Assembly: GCF_020085105.1 (NCBI RefSeq)
Contig: NC_058056.1
Coordinates: forward strand, 62,001 to 126,000
From: Siniperca chuatsi
Lineage: Eukaryota > Chordata > Actinopteri > Centrarchiformes > Sinipercidae
Length of the DNA stretch: 64,000 nucleotides
Reading direction: 5' to 3'
The position numbers and the translations under genes are program-made. The notes under the pieces were generated by a model, which saw nothing but the letters and a program-made list of their open reading frames with translations, ran no database searches and was not told the DNA's origin. Positions 48,620 through 59,379 of the stretch are shown one piece after another. Every line of letters begins with the position of its first letter. The stretch's first letter is position 1.

Positions 48620-51600
48620 AGCACAATGCAAATACCCCCTAGAATTTTTAAATTAGTAATAATGTAATGATAGTGGTAATATTAATATTAATAAAATAAT
48701 AATAATATGAATGACAACAATAGGAATAATAATGACAGGATTAGTAACAGAGCCAATAAAAATAACTGTAGTAGCAGTTGTCGAACAGGAACATGGGGGC
48801 AGCAGGTGGCCCACAACCACAGATCCAGTCTCTGCAGCTCCGGAGGCAGAAATACCTACTGAAAGTGACAGAAGGAGAGAGGAGAGAAATGAGAAAGCCC
48901 ACAACCACTGGAGAGAGAAGAAATCGAGTTAGTAACATGTAGTAATGGGGTAAAAATGCATACAGATGGAGATGGAGACGAAGGAAAGAGGTGCATCATG
49001 GGAAGTCTCCTGGCAGTCTAGGCCTAAAGCAGCATAACTAAGGGATGGTTCAGGGCTCACCCAAGCCAGCCCTAACTATGAGCTTTATCAAAGAGGAAAG
49101 TCTTAAGCCTACTCTTAAATGTGGAGATGGTGTCTGCCTCCTGAACCCAAATTGGGAACTGATTCCACAGGAGAGGAGCTTGATAACTGAAGGCTCTGGT
49201 CCCATTCTACTTTTAGAGACTCTAGGAACCACAAGTAACCCTGCATTCTGGGAGCACAGTGTTCTAGTCGGGTAATACGGTATTATGAAATACGATGGTG
49301 CCTGACCATTAAAGCTTTATAGGTGAGGAGAAGGATTTTAAAATCTGTTCTGGATTTTACAGGAAGCCAGTGCATAGACGCTAATATTGGAGAAACATTA
49401 TCTCTTTTACTAGTTCTTGTCAGTACAAGTGCCGCAGCATTCTGGATCCACTGGAGAGTCTTAAGAGACTTATTCGGGCAGCCTGATAATAAGGAATTGC
49501 AATATTCCAACCTAGAAATAACCAATATATGGACTAGTTTTTCGGCATTATTTTGAGACAGGATGTACCTGATTTTTGATATGTTGCGTAGGTGAAATAA
49601 GGCAGTCCTTGAAGTTTGTTTGATAAATCCTGATCAAAGATAACTCTGAGGTTCCTTACGGTGGTGCTGGAGGCCAGGTTAATGCCATCTAGAGCAACTA
49701 TGTTTTTAGATAATGTGTCTCGGATGTGTTTGGGGCCAAGTACAATAACTTCAGTTTTGTCAGAGTTTAACATCAGAAAATTGCAGGTCATCCAGGTTTT
49801 TATGTCCTTAAGGCATGCTTGAAGTTTAGCTAACTGGCTGGTTTCATCTGGTTTGATCGATATAATTGGGTATCATCCACATAACAATGAAAGTTCATAG
49901 AGTGTTTCCTAATAATATTGCCTAAACAAAGCACATATAAGGTGAATAGAATCGGTCCAAGCACAGAACCCTGTGGAACTCTGTGACTAACTTTGGTGTG
50001 CACAGATGACTCACCATTACAAACTGAGATTGATCTGATAGATAGGATTTATACGGTTCCAATTGAATAATACCAATACCAATTGAATGTTCCAGTCTCT
50101 GTAATAGGATGTAATGGTCAATGGTGTTGAATGCAGCACTAAGATCTAACAAGACAAGTACAGAGACAAGTCCATTGTCTGATTCAATTAAAAGGTAATT
50201 TGTAATTTTCACCAGTGCTGTCTCTATGCTATGATGCACTCTAAATCCTGACTGAAAATCCTCAAATAAACTATTATAAGTCACACAACTGATTGGTGAC
50301 TGCTTTCTCAAGGATCCTAGAGAGAAAGGCAAAGTTAGATATAGTTCTATAGTTCGCTGAAACCCCTGGTGGGCTTTTTAAGAAGGACTTAATTACAGCT
50401 ACTTTAAAGGATTGTGGTACATAGCCTGTTAATAAAGACAAATTGATCATATCCAGTAAAGAAGTGCTAACTAAGGGTAAAACATCTTTAAGCAGCCTAG
50501 TTGGAATGGGGTCTAAGAGACAAGTTGATGGCTTACATGTCTTAATCGTCGAAGTTAGCTGAAGAAGGTCGATAGGATCAAAGCAGTCAAAATATATATC
50601 AGGTTTTACAGTTGTTTCTAAGGTTCCTGTGTTTGAAGATAAAGCGGTACCGGTTGAGGGCAGGACGTGATGAATTTTTTCTCTAATAGTTAAAATTGTA
50701 TTATTAAAGAAAATCATGAAGTTGTTACTATTGAGGGCTATAGGAATACATGGCTCAATAGAGCTGTGATTCTCTGTCAGCCTGGCTACAGTGCTGAAAA
50801 GAAACCTGGGGTTGTTCTTATTTTTTCTCTATTAATGATGAGCATTACGGCCCTCCGTAATGCCAGAGCATTACGGAGGGCCTACCTGTATGTGTTAAGA
50901 CCATCTTGCCAGGCTAAATAAGATTCTTCCAGGTTGTTGGAACGCCACAGCAATATCAGATAGACATCTAGAGTATGAGTTTTTGTCTAATGGCGTGTAG
51001 TCCAATAATAGCATTTCAAAAGTTAATAATGGTCCGATAATGAAGGATTCTGTGGAAAGACTATTAAATGTTTAATTTCAATGCTGTATACCAGAACAAG
51101 GTCGAGGGTGTGGTTAAAATAGTGAGTGGCTCCATGTACACTCTGACAAAAGCCAGTCGAATCTAATAATGAGATAAACGCAGTACTAAGGCTGTCATTT
51201 TCAATGTCCACATGAATATTGAAATCACCTACAACAATTACTTTATCTGTTTTAAGGACTAAACTTGAAAAAAACTCTGAGAATTCAGATAAAAACTCAG
51301 AATAAGGACCAGGAGCACGGTACACTACAACAAATAGAATTGGCTGTCGTGTTTTCCAGGTCGGGTGTGAAAGACTAAGAACAAGGCTTTCAAATGAGTT
51401 ATAAGTTAGTTTAGGTTTAGGGTTGATTAATAGGCTTGATTCGAAGATGGCTGCAACTCCACCTCCTCGGCCGGTGCCTCGCGGAATGTAAGTATTAATA
51501 TGACTGGGTGGAGTGGATTCATTTAGGCTAACATATTCTTCATGACCCAGCCAGGTTTCACTAAGACAAAATAAGTCATTATGATACTCTGATATTAAAT

Positions 51601-52111
51601 CGTTCACTAGTACAGCTTTAGATGACAGAGATCTGATGTCTAAGAGTCCACATTTAATTCTCCTATTTTGTTCTATTTGTGCTATTTCAGCGTTTTTGTT
51701 TAGGTTTTTATGGATAGCTCCTGTTCTGTTAACTTTTGGTTTTATTAATTTAAGTGGTGGGGCAGACACCGTCACTAAGGAGTTTTGGGTGGGTAACTGC
51801 TCTGGAAGCGCTGAGAAGCGTGTAGGACTGCAACTCTGCCTCCTGGTCTCAACTCTGAGTTGTCATGGTTTTGGTCCACTAATAAAATCAGTCAGATTTC
51901 TAGATATGAGAGCTGCTTCATCCAAAGTGGGATGAATGCCGTCTCTCCTAATCAGACCAGGTCTTCCCCAAAAAGTCTGCTAATTATCTACAAAGCCCAC
52001 ATCATTTGCTGGACACCACCTCGACAGCCAGCAGCAGAAGACATGCAGCTAAACATGTCAGCACTGGTCAGGTTTGGCAGGGGCCCAGAGAAAACTACGG
52101 AGTCCGACATT
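48620..52111 (-). mobile_element. Long L2-like LINE copy inserted in the palindromic repeat
   Basis: Minus-strand order from 52,111 downward. The end of an ORF1 has GLIRRDGIHPTLDEAALIS (51,905-51,960), whose D-G-I-H is the Asp-His pair of an SGNH esterase. Then comes an apurinic-type endonuclease (51,775-51,023: FCLSETWLG, a GRGGGVAAIF stretch, VVYRAPGPYSEFLSEF, VVGDFNIHVD, LSDHY). RT follows (50,717-49,283: STGTALSSNTGTLE, LLDLSAAFNTIDHYILLQRL, a HRVL/GP region, NSDKTEVIVLGPKH, ISRLEYCNSLLSGCPNKSLK) and then the 3' UTR to about 48,620. Several indels and gaps break RT, and the catalytic YADD codons are not intact. About 60 bp at 48,560-48,620 are unassigned. Confidence 0.85.
51023..51775 (-). 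pseudogene. L2-like endonuclease domain, open over 250 codons
   Basis: It is the longest uninterrupted retroelement frame in the window. It carries the endonuclease/exonuclease/phosphatase motifs in order: SETWLG, GGGVA, VVVYRAP, GDFNIH (catalytic Asp-Asn) and a terminal SDHY (catalytic Asp-His). The domain is preceded in frame by a basic linker. Downstream RT is broken, so the protein as a whole is not functional. Its N-terminal part (51,402 upward) is duplicated at 54,563-54,996. Confidence 0.85.
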
Positions 52112-52560
52112 ACTGGCATTACATTTGGCATACCTTCGAATGGGATGTTCAGGGTTTCCAAATGTCAGTGTGACTAACGGGAACATTTTTGATACACCAG
52201 GCTGTCCACATAGGAACACTGATTGTTCCATTCTGAGGTGTGTCAAATGTCGGGATGTAAGGAATATACCCTTATATTTTGACATTTGGTATAACTTAGA
52301 ATGGGATGTTCAGGGTTAGCAAATGTCACTCTGACAAACAGGAACATTTTTTGACACGACAGTTGTCCAAATGGCAACTGGGACCATCGCATTTATAGGT
52401 GTGCCAAATGTCAGAATGTAAGGAATTGACCCCTGAAACTTGACATTTGGCACACTTTTGAAAGGTCTGGATGAGATTCCCAAATGTCATGACAAACAGG
52501 AATATTCTTGACATTTGGGAACACCCCCCCACTTTTCATACAAAATGTCAAAAATGTTCC
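52112..52560. repeat. Palindromic ~160-bp repeat, right block
   Basis: It continues the array after the L2 copy. Hairpins lie at 52,239-52,293 and 52,400-52,454; the latter has perfect 14-base arms, TGTGCCAAATGTCA and its complement. Linkers contain ACATTTTT(T)GA(C/T)AC and AAATGTCACTCTGACAAA. Centre-to-centre spacing is about 160 bp. After 52,560 the motif fades. Confidence 0.8.
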
Positions 52561-52717
52561 CAAATGGACCCAGACCTTAGTGAATTGGAGGCCTCAAAAG
52601 GCCTTGTTGAGTGCATTTCACTGGATCTTGACCTTTAATACTCAAGCTAGAAACTTGCAACCTTTTCCCACTGACAGTTGATGTTGCAGTGAAGATCTGG
52701 CATGAATTTGGTGGTTC
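52561..52717. other. Spacer before the LTR
   Basis: About 157 bp with no recognisable feature. Its last five bases are GGTTC, which also follow the LTR. Confidence 0.5.
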
Positions 52718-53286
52718 TGTCATAGTTTTAGGTTTTGTCCTGTTTCCTGTTTTATTTTGTAGTGTTCTCCTCCCCTTGTGTGTCTTGTGGTTTTACTTCC
52801 TGTCTTTGTTTACTTTCCCTCCAATTTAGATTTTTGGCCCCTCCTTGATTGATTGCACCTGTGTCTCGTTGTCTCACCTACCTTAGTGTATTTCGTCCGG
52901 GTCTTTTCCTTTCATTCATGGTCGGGTCGTTGTTGCTGTCATGTGCATTTTTCGTTGTACTTTGTTCCCGTGTCCAGCATCCTGGCATTTCTTAAGGTGA
53001 GTTCAATTGTATTTGATCCTTTGTTCCTTGGACCTTGCCTGTACTATGGACTTGTGTATCTTTGCCTGCTCCCTGTAGGATTTGTTTGCTTTGTTTGGAC
53101 TTACTCCCTGGTTTTGACCGAGCCACTACCTACACTCCCCATCTCTGTCCCCGGAGCCTCGCCGCTCTGGAAGAGCTCACACCCCCCAGTGTTTACTTGC
53201 AGTTTATAATAAATACGGTTGCTACCTCATCCACATTCTGCTTCCTTGTGTTCTGCATTTGGGTCCTTAAACTGTGCATCATAACA
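52718..53286 (+). mobile_element. Gypsy-type LTR (fossil), solo or 5' LTR
   Basis: A 569-bp block begins TGTCATAGTTTTAGG and ends ATCATAACA, the usual TG...CA boundaries, with an AATAAATACGG polyadenylation-like signal near 53,208. GGTTC lies immediately before it (52,713-52,717) and immediately after (53,287-53,291), which reads as a 5-bp target duplication around a solo LTR. However, a gag-like relic starts only about 80 bp downstream, where the gag of a complete element would be. Both readings are possible; no second LTR is visible. Broken. Confidence 0.65.
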
Positions 53287-53366
53287 GGTTCTGGGTGCAT
53301 GTTAAGGTGCCTAAAAACCTGTACAAATGTCCAAAGCTACAACATAACTTGACTTCTGGGATAGAC

Positions 53367-54095
53367 ATGACGGATCCGCAGCTGGAAAGGATACAGGAAC
53401 AGGCAGATAAGCAGACCCAGCTGCTAGCAAGCCTGGTGTCCCGGCCGGGAGCTGCACTACCACCATCCCCACCACTCTCCCTCTCCGGCGTCACCCTCCA
53501 TAAGATGTCGGCGGAGGATGACCCCCAGTCATTCATTGAAATGGCAGACAGTGGCATGTGGATGGCCAGCGACAGAGTGGTCAGCGCGGCTGCTGCCACT
53601 GCTCTGCAGGGAAGCGCAGACAGTGGCGCTCGGACTCCCGCCTGCCGCGTGTCGGAACTTCCCTGACATGAGGAGGGCCGTGCTGGATCAGCTGGGATTC
53701 TCCAGTGAAGATCACAGCAGCCGGTTCCGGAGCATGAGGCTGGGGCCCGCTGATCGCCCTTTCATCTACACACAGCAACTGAGGGATGCGGCGATGAGGT
53801 GGCTGCAGCCGGGAGAATCCTTTGACAGGGGCGGCTGATGGACACAATCATTAGGGAGCAATTCACAGAGGGGCTCTCTACTGGCCGAGTGGGTGAAGTG
53901 CCACCACCCTGTGGATCTGACGGCCACCGTCACACTGGCAGAGGATTACCTTGGGGTACACCCCAGACACGCAGGACTGCCCCCTGGAGGCTGCCCGGCC
54001 AACACCAGCACCGCGGAGAAGGGGCATTGGGCCGCTGCAAGTGCCACCTGCATGTCCCAGCCCTATACCACCAGGGTTAGCATTAGCCTGGAGTC
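53367..54095 (+). mobile_element. Gag-like relic with SCAN-like region (gypsy/Gmr1-type fossil)
   Basis: The region opens MTDPQLERIQEQADKQTQLL (a coiled-coil-like start), continues with a proline-rich linker and a DDPQSFIEMAD block, and then a SCAN-like helical part (RPFIYTQQLRDAAMRWLQPG, EQFTEGLSTGRV). SCAN domains are known to derive from the capsid of Gmr1-like gypsy elements, and this order is typical of such gag proteins in fish. It is broken in a few places, no pol follows, and a LINE begins at about 54,096. Confidence 0.6.
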
Positions 54096-54507
54096 AGACA
54101 GAGTTCCGTGAGTATAGTTTAATGTGCCTCTCAGAGGCATGACTACACCAGGATATCCCAGACCATAACGTTTCTATCGGCAGGTTTTCAGACTGTTCGG
54201 GCTGGCAGGGATCACACCGGGACCAGTAAGCGGAAAGGCGGTGGGCTTGCTGTTCTAGTTAACAACAGATGGTGTAACCTTGGTCACGTTACTATCAAGC
54301 AGAGTATCTGTAGCCCGGATATTGAACTGTTAGCTGTGGGACTCTGGCCATATTATCTGCCACGTGAATTCTCACATGCCATTGTTGTGGCTATTTACAT
54401 CTCCCCCTCTGCTGCAAACCCGGCATCGCATTCACACCGCCATAGCACAACTCCAGACTCAACACCCGAGTGCACTCATATTAATCTCAGGTGACTTCAA
54501 AAATGTC

Positions 54508-54562
54508 AGTGTTTCAACCACACCCCTGTTCACATCATCCCCTGCACATCATATTTTTTGAC
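54508..54562. repeat. 55-bp direct repeat, left copy
   Basis: Begins AGTGTTTCAACCACACCCCT and ends ATATTTTTTGAC. It is identical to 55,540-55,594. Together they bracket the duplicated 977-bp segment. Confidence 0.97.
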
Positions 54563-55539
54563 TAAGTTAGTTTAGGTTTAGGGTTGATTAATAGGCTTGA
54601 TTCGAAGATGGCTGCAACTCCACCTCCTCGGCCGGTGCCTCGCGGAATGTAAGTATTAATATGACTGGGTGGAGTGGATTCATTTAGGCTAACATATTCT
54701 TCATGACCCAGCCAGGTTTCACTAAGACAAAATAAGTCATTATGATACTCTGATATTAAATCGTTCACTAGTACAGCTTTAGATGACAGAGATCTGATGT
54801 CTAAGAGTCCACATTTAATTCTCCTATTTTGTTCTATTTGTGCTATTTCAGCGTTTTTGTTTAGGTTTTTATGGATAGCTCCTGTTCTGTTAACTTTTGG
54901 TTTTATTAATTTAAGTGGTCGGGGGCAGACACCGTCACTAAGGAGTTTTGGGTGGGTAACTGCTCTGGAAGCGCTGAGAAGCGTGTAGGACTGCAACTCT
55001 GCCTCCTGGTCTCAACTCTGAGTTGTCATGGTTTTGGTCCACTAATAAAATCAGTCAGATTTCTAGATATGAGAGCTGCTTCATCCAAAGTGGGATGAAT
55101 GCCGTCTCTCCTAATCAGACCAGGTCTTCCCCAAAAAGTCTGCTAATTATCTACAAAGCCCACATCATTTGCTGGACACCACCTCGACAGCCAGCAGCAG
55201 AAGACATGCAGCTAAACATGTCAGCACTGGTCAGGTTTGGCAGGGGCCCAGAGAAAACTACGGAGTCCGACATTACTGGCATTACATTTGGCATACCTTC
55301 AATGGGATGTTCAGGGTTTCCAAATGTCAGTGTGACTAACGGGAACATTTTTGATACACCAGGCTGTCCACATAGGAACACTGATTGTTCCATTCTGAGG
55401 TGTGTCAAATGTCGGGATGTAAGGAATATACCCTTATATTTTGACATTTGGTATAACTTAGAATGGGATGTTCAGGGTTAGCAAATGTCACTCTGACAAA
55501 CAGGAACATTTTTTGACACGACAGTTGTCCAAATGGCAA
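54563..55539 (+). repeat. Near-exact copy of 51,402-52,377 inserted in the LINE
   Basis: From TAAGTTAGTTTAGG to CCAAATGGCAA this 977-bp stretch repeats 51,402-52,377 (offset about 3,161 bp, same orientation), with only a few differences: an extra CGG-type change near 54,921 and one missing G near 55,300. The source spans the L2 endonuclease start, the ORF1 end and part of the palindromic repeat, so it is not a natural transposon unit. It has no poly-A and no terminal repeats of its own. Confidence 0.95.
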
Positions 55540-55594
55540 AGTGTTTCAACCACACCCCTGTTCACATCATCCCCTGCACATCATATTTTTTGAC
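55540..55594. repeat. 55-bp direct repeat, right copy
   Basis: Identical to 54,508-54,562. It continues directly into the LINE RT frame (FFDFSSAFNTI), so it is the original target and the left copy is the duplicate, or the reverse. Confidence 0.97.
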
Positions 55595-56965
55595 TTCTCC
55601 AGTGCTTTCAACACCATCCGGCCAGCCCTGCTGGGTGAGAAGCTGGCAGCGATGCAGGTGGATGCCCCCCTCGTAACCTGGATTGTTGACTACCTGACTG
55701 GCAGACCACAGCACGTGCGTCTGCAGCACTGTGTCGGACAGCGTGGTCAGCAACACTGGGGCCCCTCAGGGGACTGTCCTCTCACCCTTCCTCTTCACTA
55801 TCTACACCACGGACTTCAGCTACCACACAGACACCTGCCACCTTCAGAAGTTTTCTGATGACTCTGCTGCGGTGGTGATGAGTCTGAGTACAGAGCTGTG
55901 GTGGGGAACTTTGTCTCATGGTGTGAGCAGAACCATCTGCAGCTCAATGCAACAAAGTCCAAGGAGCTGGTTGTGGATCTATGAAGGACCAAGGCACCAG
56001 TGACCCCAGTTTCTATCCAGGGGGGTCAGTGTGGATATTGTAGAGGATTATAAGTACCTGGGAGTACACATGGACAATAAACTGGACTGGGCTAAGAACA
56101 CTCAAGCTCTGTACAGGAAGGGCCAACACTATTTTCTGAGTAGGCTGAGGTCCTTCAACATCTGCTGGACAATGCTAAAGATGTTTTATGAGTCTGTGGT
56201 GGCCAGTGCTATCCTGTATGCTGTTGCATGCTGGGGCGGCAGGCTGAAGGTAGGGGACGCTAACAGACTCACCAAACTGATCCGTAAGGCCAGTGACATT
56301 GTGGGGCTGGAGCTGGACTCTCTGGCGGTGGTGTCAGAGAGGAGGATGCTTGCCAAACTACATGCCATCTTGGACAGTGTCTCCCACCCACTCCATGACG
56401 TGCTGGTCAAGCAAAGGAGTACCTTCAGCGGAAGACTCATCTCCCCAAATAGTACCACAAAGCACCACAGGAAGTCATTCCTGCCTGTGGCCATCAAACT
56501 CTTTAACTCCTCCCTCTAAGGGTAGTCTGTATGACCCTAAGTCATTAAACTGGACATTAATGATTACATCTCTGCAATACTTGACATAATTGTTCAATAT
56601 TTTGTTTAATACTCCTGTACAATATTTTAGTCTAAAAGTCCCTATTTATTGATATCACTCATACCTCTTTTACTGCTGTGCAATATCCTCCGTCTCATTA
56701 TAACTTTAATAAGCTACACTTAACTTGACAGTTCATGCACTATTACCTTATACCATATTATCATCAACCGGTAAACTCACTTGGTACTTCACACTTATTT
56801 TATTTTATACTTATACCCACTTGGTACTTAATTTATTTTCTGACCTGTATTATAGTGTATTATATTTTTTGCTAGTACTTCTATTCCTGTGTGCTCTGAC
56901 GTAAAGGTGAGCTGCTGTGACAATAGTTTCCCCTCAGGGATCAATAAAGTATTTCTGATTCTGAT

Positions 56966-57871
56966 TAAACCACTAACATGTTGTGTTATCTTGATAAATA
57001 ATCATGTCAGAAGGCCAGGGATACAAATGGACAAACAATCAACACTTTCATGTGTCCCCACACATACAACACCAGGAAGGCCCCTGCAGGATCCCCCATC
57101 CTTCCACCAGCACAGCTGACACAGATCACACCTACAATTCAGTACCAATCCTTGACACAGAAGACCCCCGTATTCTGGCCTAACTAACACTACAGGAGTT
57201 TTGATGTTTAGTCTACTCGAAGAAAAAGTCAGAGTTGCGCCAAGCCAGGATCAAGGAGATGAAGCAACACAACAACAAGCAATGGAAGATTAGAATACCG
57301 TCAGCTCCAAGTTAATGTAGACCAATTGAAGCAAGACAAAGCACTGTTTGACCAACGCCTGCACTCCTGTCATGGCATCCTTGACACCTGTCAACGACTG
57401 CGCAGAACCATTCTGCAGCCCCAGTGAGTAGTGAATGAGACCATACAATGAACATTCACAAACTGGATATGTTGGACAATAATGGACACACTGGACATTG
57501 TGGTCCTTGTTATTATAAGTGTTTGGTTTGGTTTCATGCTTATGGCTTTAAATACTGGATCTATGTTGCCAAAGAGAATATAGATGCACATGTTTGAACC
57601 TGTTTATGCAGCACATTGTCCTGGCAGTGTTGTGGTCATGGGACAGCCTGTTGCAGACTCAGGGTGTCCCTTGGCGTTGACCCGAAAGGACAGTGGAGGG
57701 TGGGACTGGCTAATCCCAAAGGGGGGATGCCGAACTATGTGTTATGGATTTATCAAATAACCAGCCTGTGCATTTAATATTGTGATTAACACCAATTTTG
57801 TTGTGATGTATAACACTACTGAAGAAATGACATATATTAGAACATATAAAGTGTGAAGAAATGAGAAGGAG
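56966..57871. other. Unassigned region with coding-like relics
   Basis: 57,290-57,420 can be read as a coiled-coil-like stretch (VDQLKQDKALFDQRLHSC). 57,480-57,585 reads as a short hydrophobic segment (IVVLVIISVWFGFMLMAL). A purine run CCAAAGGGGGGATG lies at 57,715-57,728. Together this could be the 3' end of an LTR-type element, but no LTR pair was found. Treated as a possible fossil; family unknown. Confidence 0.25.
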
Positions 57872-59235
57872 GCACAATGCAAATACGACCTAGATTTAAA
57901 AAAAAAATTGTAATAGTAGTGTTAACAGAAATAAATTTATAATAATAGAAATGACATCTATAGAAAAATAATCGCAGTATTAGTAACAGAGCCAATAACA
58001 AAAACTGTAGTAGCAGTTGTCGAGCAGGAACACGGGGGCAGCAGGTGGCCCACAACCACAGATCCAGTCTCTGCCGCTCCGGTGGCAGAAATACCTGCTG
58101 AAAGCGACAGAAGGAGAGAGGAGAGAAATGAGGAAAGCACAGAACTACGGGAGAGAGATATCGAGTTAGTAACATGCATTAATGGGATAAAAATGCATAC
58201 AGATGGAGATGGAGACGAAGGAAAGAGGTGCATCATGGGGAATTTCCCCCTGCAGTCTAGGCCTACAGCAGCATAACTAAAGGATGGTTCAGGGCTCACC
58301 CAAGCCAACCCTAACTATAAGCTTGATCAAAGTGGAAAGTCTTAAGCCTATTCTTAAATGTGGAGATGGTGTCTGCCTCCCAAACCCACACTGGGATGTG
58401 ATTCCACAGGAGAGGAGCTTGATAACTGAAGGCTCTGGCTCCCATTCTGCTTTTGGAGACTCTAGGAGCCACAAGTAACCCTGCATTCTGGGAGTGCAGT
58501 GTTCTAGTCGGATTATAAGGTATTATGAGCTCTTTAAGATACGATGGTGCCTGACCATTAAGAGCTTTGTAGGTGAGGAGAAGGATTTTAAATTCTATTC
58601 TGGATTTTACAGGGAGCCAGTGCAGAGAAGCTAATATTGGAGAAATATGACCTCTTTTCATAGTTCTTGTCTGTACACATACCGCAGCATTCTGAATCAA
58701 CTGGAGAGTCTTAAGAGACTTATTCGGGCAGCCTGATGATAAGGTATTGCATTTTTAAAATATTAGTAATGTAACTGTAGTGTTAAAATATATAAAATAT
58801 CGATTTTGAGACAGGATGTGACTGATTTTAGCAATGTTACGTAGGTGAAAATAGCCAGTCCTTGAAGTATGTTTCATGTGGGAGTTAAAGGATAAATCCT
58901 GATCAAAGATAACTCTGAGGTTCCTTACAATGCTGCTGGAGTCCAGGGCAATGCCATCTAGAGTAACTATATCTTTAGATAATGTGTCTCGGAGGTGTTT
59001 GGGGCCAAGTACAATAACTCTTTTTTACAGTTTTGTCTGAGTTTAACATCAGAAAGTTGCAGGTCATCCAGGTCTTCAAGGCATGCTTGAAGTTTAGTTA
59101 ACTGGTTAGTTTCATCTGGCTTGATCGATAGATATAATTGGGTATCATCTGCATAACAATGAAAGTTTATGGAGTGTTTCCTAATAATATTGCCTAGAGG
59201 AATCATATATATGGTGAATATAATCGTTCCAATCG
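57872..59235 (-). mobile_element. L2-like LINE fragment with AT-rich replacement
   Basis: Minus strand: an RT middle with IIRKHSINFHCYADDTQLYL, which keeps the YADD catalytic motif, and SIKPDETNQLTKLQACLEDL. The C-terminal part (58,700-58,311) follows with SPILASLHWLPVKSRIEFKI, LHSQNAGLLVAPRVSKSRMG and FKNRLKTFHFDQAYS to the natural stop. The 3' UTR runs to about 57,872. At 58,745-58,803 the RT codons usually found there (KLVHAFVTSRLDYCNS) are replaced by AT-rich non-coding sequence. The copy at 61,405 has the same replacement. Confidence 0.82.
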
Positions 59236-59379
59236 GTTGTATTAATTTTATTTGAACCACCTGTTCATTCCCTAGTTTTATAAGTTTTGTATTTCCTGTT
59301 GGCTTACCTTCAGGAATGCAACTGATTTCTGCCTGTGTCTAAAACAAATTCTTCCCCATTAATGTTAGTTTTTAATAGT

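Larger units (their letters stand above)
54096..56965 (+). mobile_element. Rex1/CR1-like LINE, interrupted by a 977-bp duplication
   Basis: The endonuclease part (54,111-54,562) includes EYSLMCLSE, KGGGLAVLVNNRWCNLGHVT and a GDF block. RT (55,585-56,519) includes FFDFSSAFNTIRPALLGEKL, WIVDYLTGRPQHVRL, NTGAPQGTVLSPFLFTIYT, QKFSDDSAAVV (FSDD catalytic pair), EDYKYLGVHMDNKLDWAKNT and FYESVVASAILYAVACWGG, up to the stop after LFNSSL. The 3' UTR ends at about 56,965 with ATCAATAAAGTATTTCTGAT. The sequence between endonuclease and RT is deleted, and frames switch at least twice. A copied segment (54,563-55,539) flanked by 55-bp direct repeats sits at the endonuclease-RT join. Confidence 0.8.

Noticed and set aside
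48711-48932. 73-codon ORF near the L2 3' UTR
   Set aside because: Antisense frame in L2 3' UTR sequence that recurs in other L2 copies here; no protein support.
53367-54095. Host SCAN-domain gene
   Set aside because: It follows an LTR, has the order of a gypsy-type gag, is broken, and runs into a LINE. Better explained as an element fossil.
55023-55481. 152-codon plus-strand ORF in the duplicated segment
   Set aside because: It is antisense to the L2 ORF1/endonuclease and runs into the palindromic repeat. The same frame recurs in the source copy at 51,860, so it is not independent evidence.
54563-55539. A new transposon bounded by 55-bp terminal repeats
   Set aside because: The 55-bp sequences belong to the target LINE, not to the inserted segment, and the source copy at 51,402-52,377 lacks them. 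A templated duplication explains it better.
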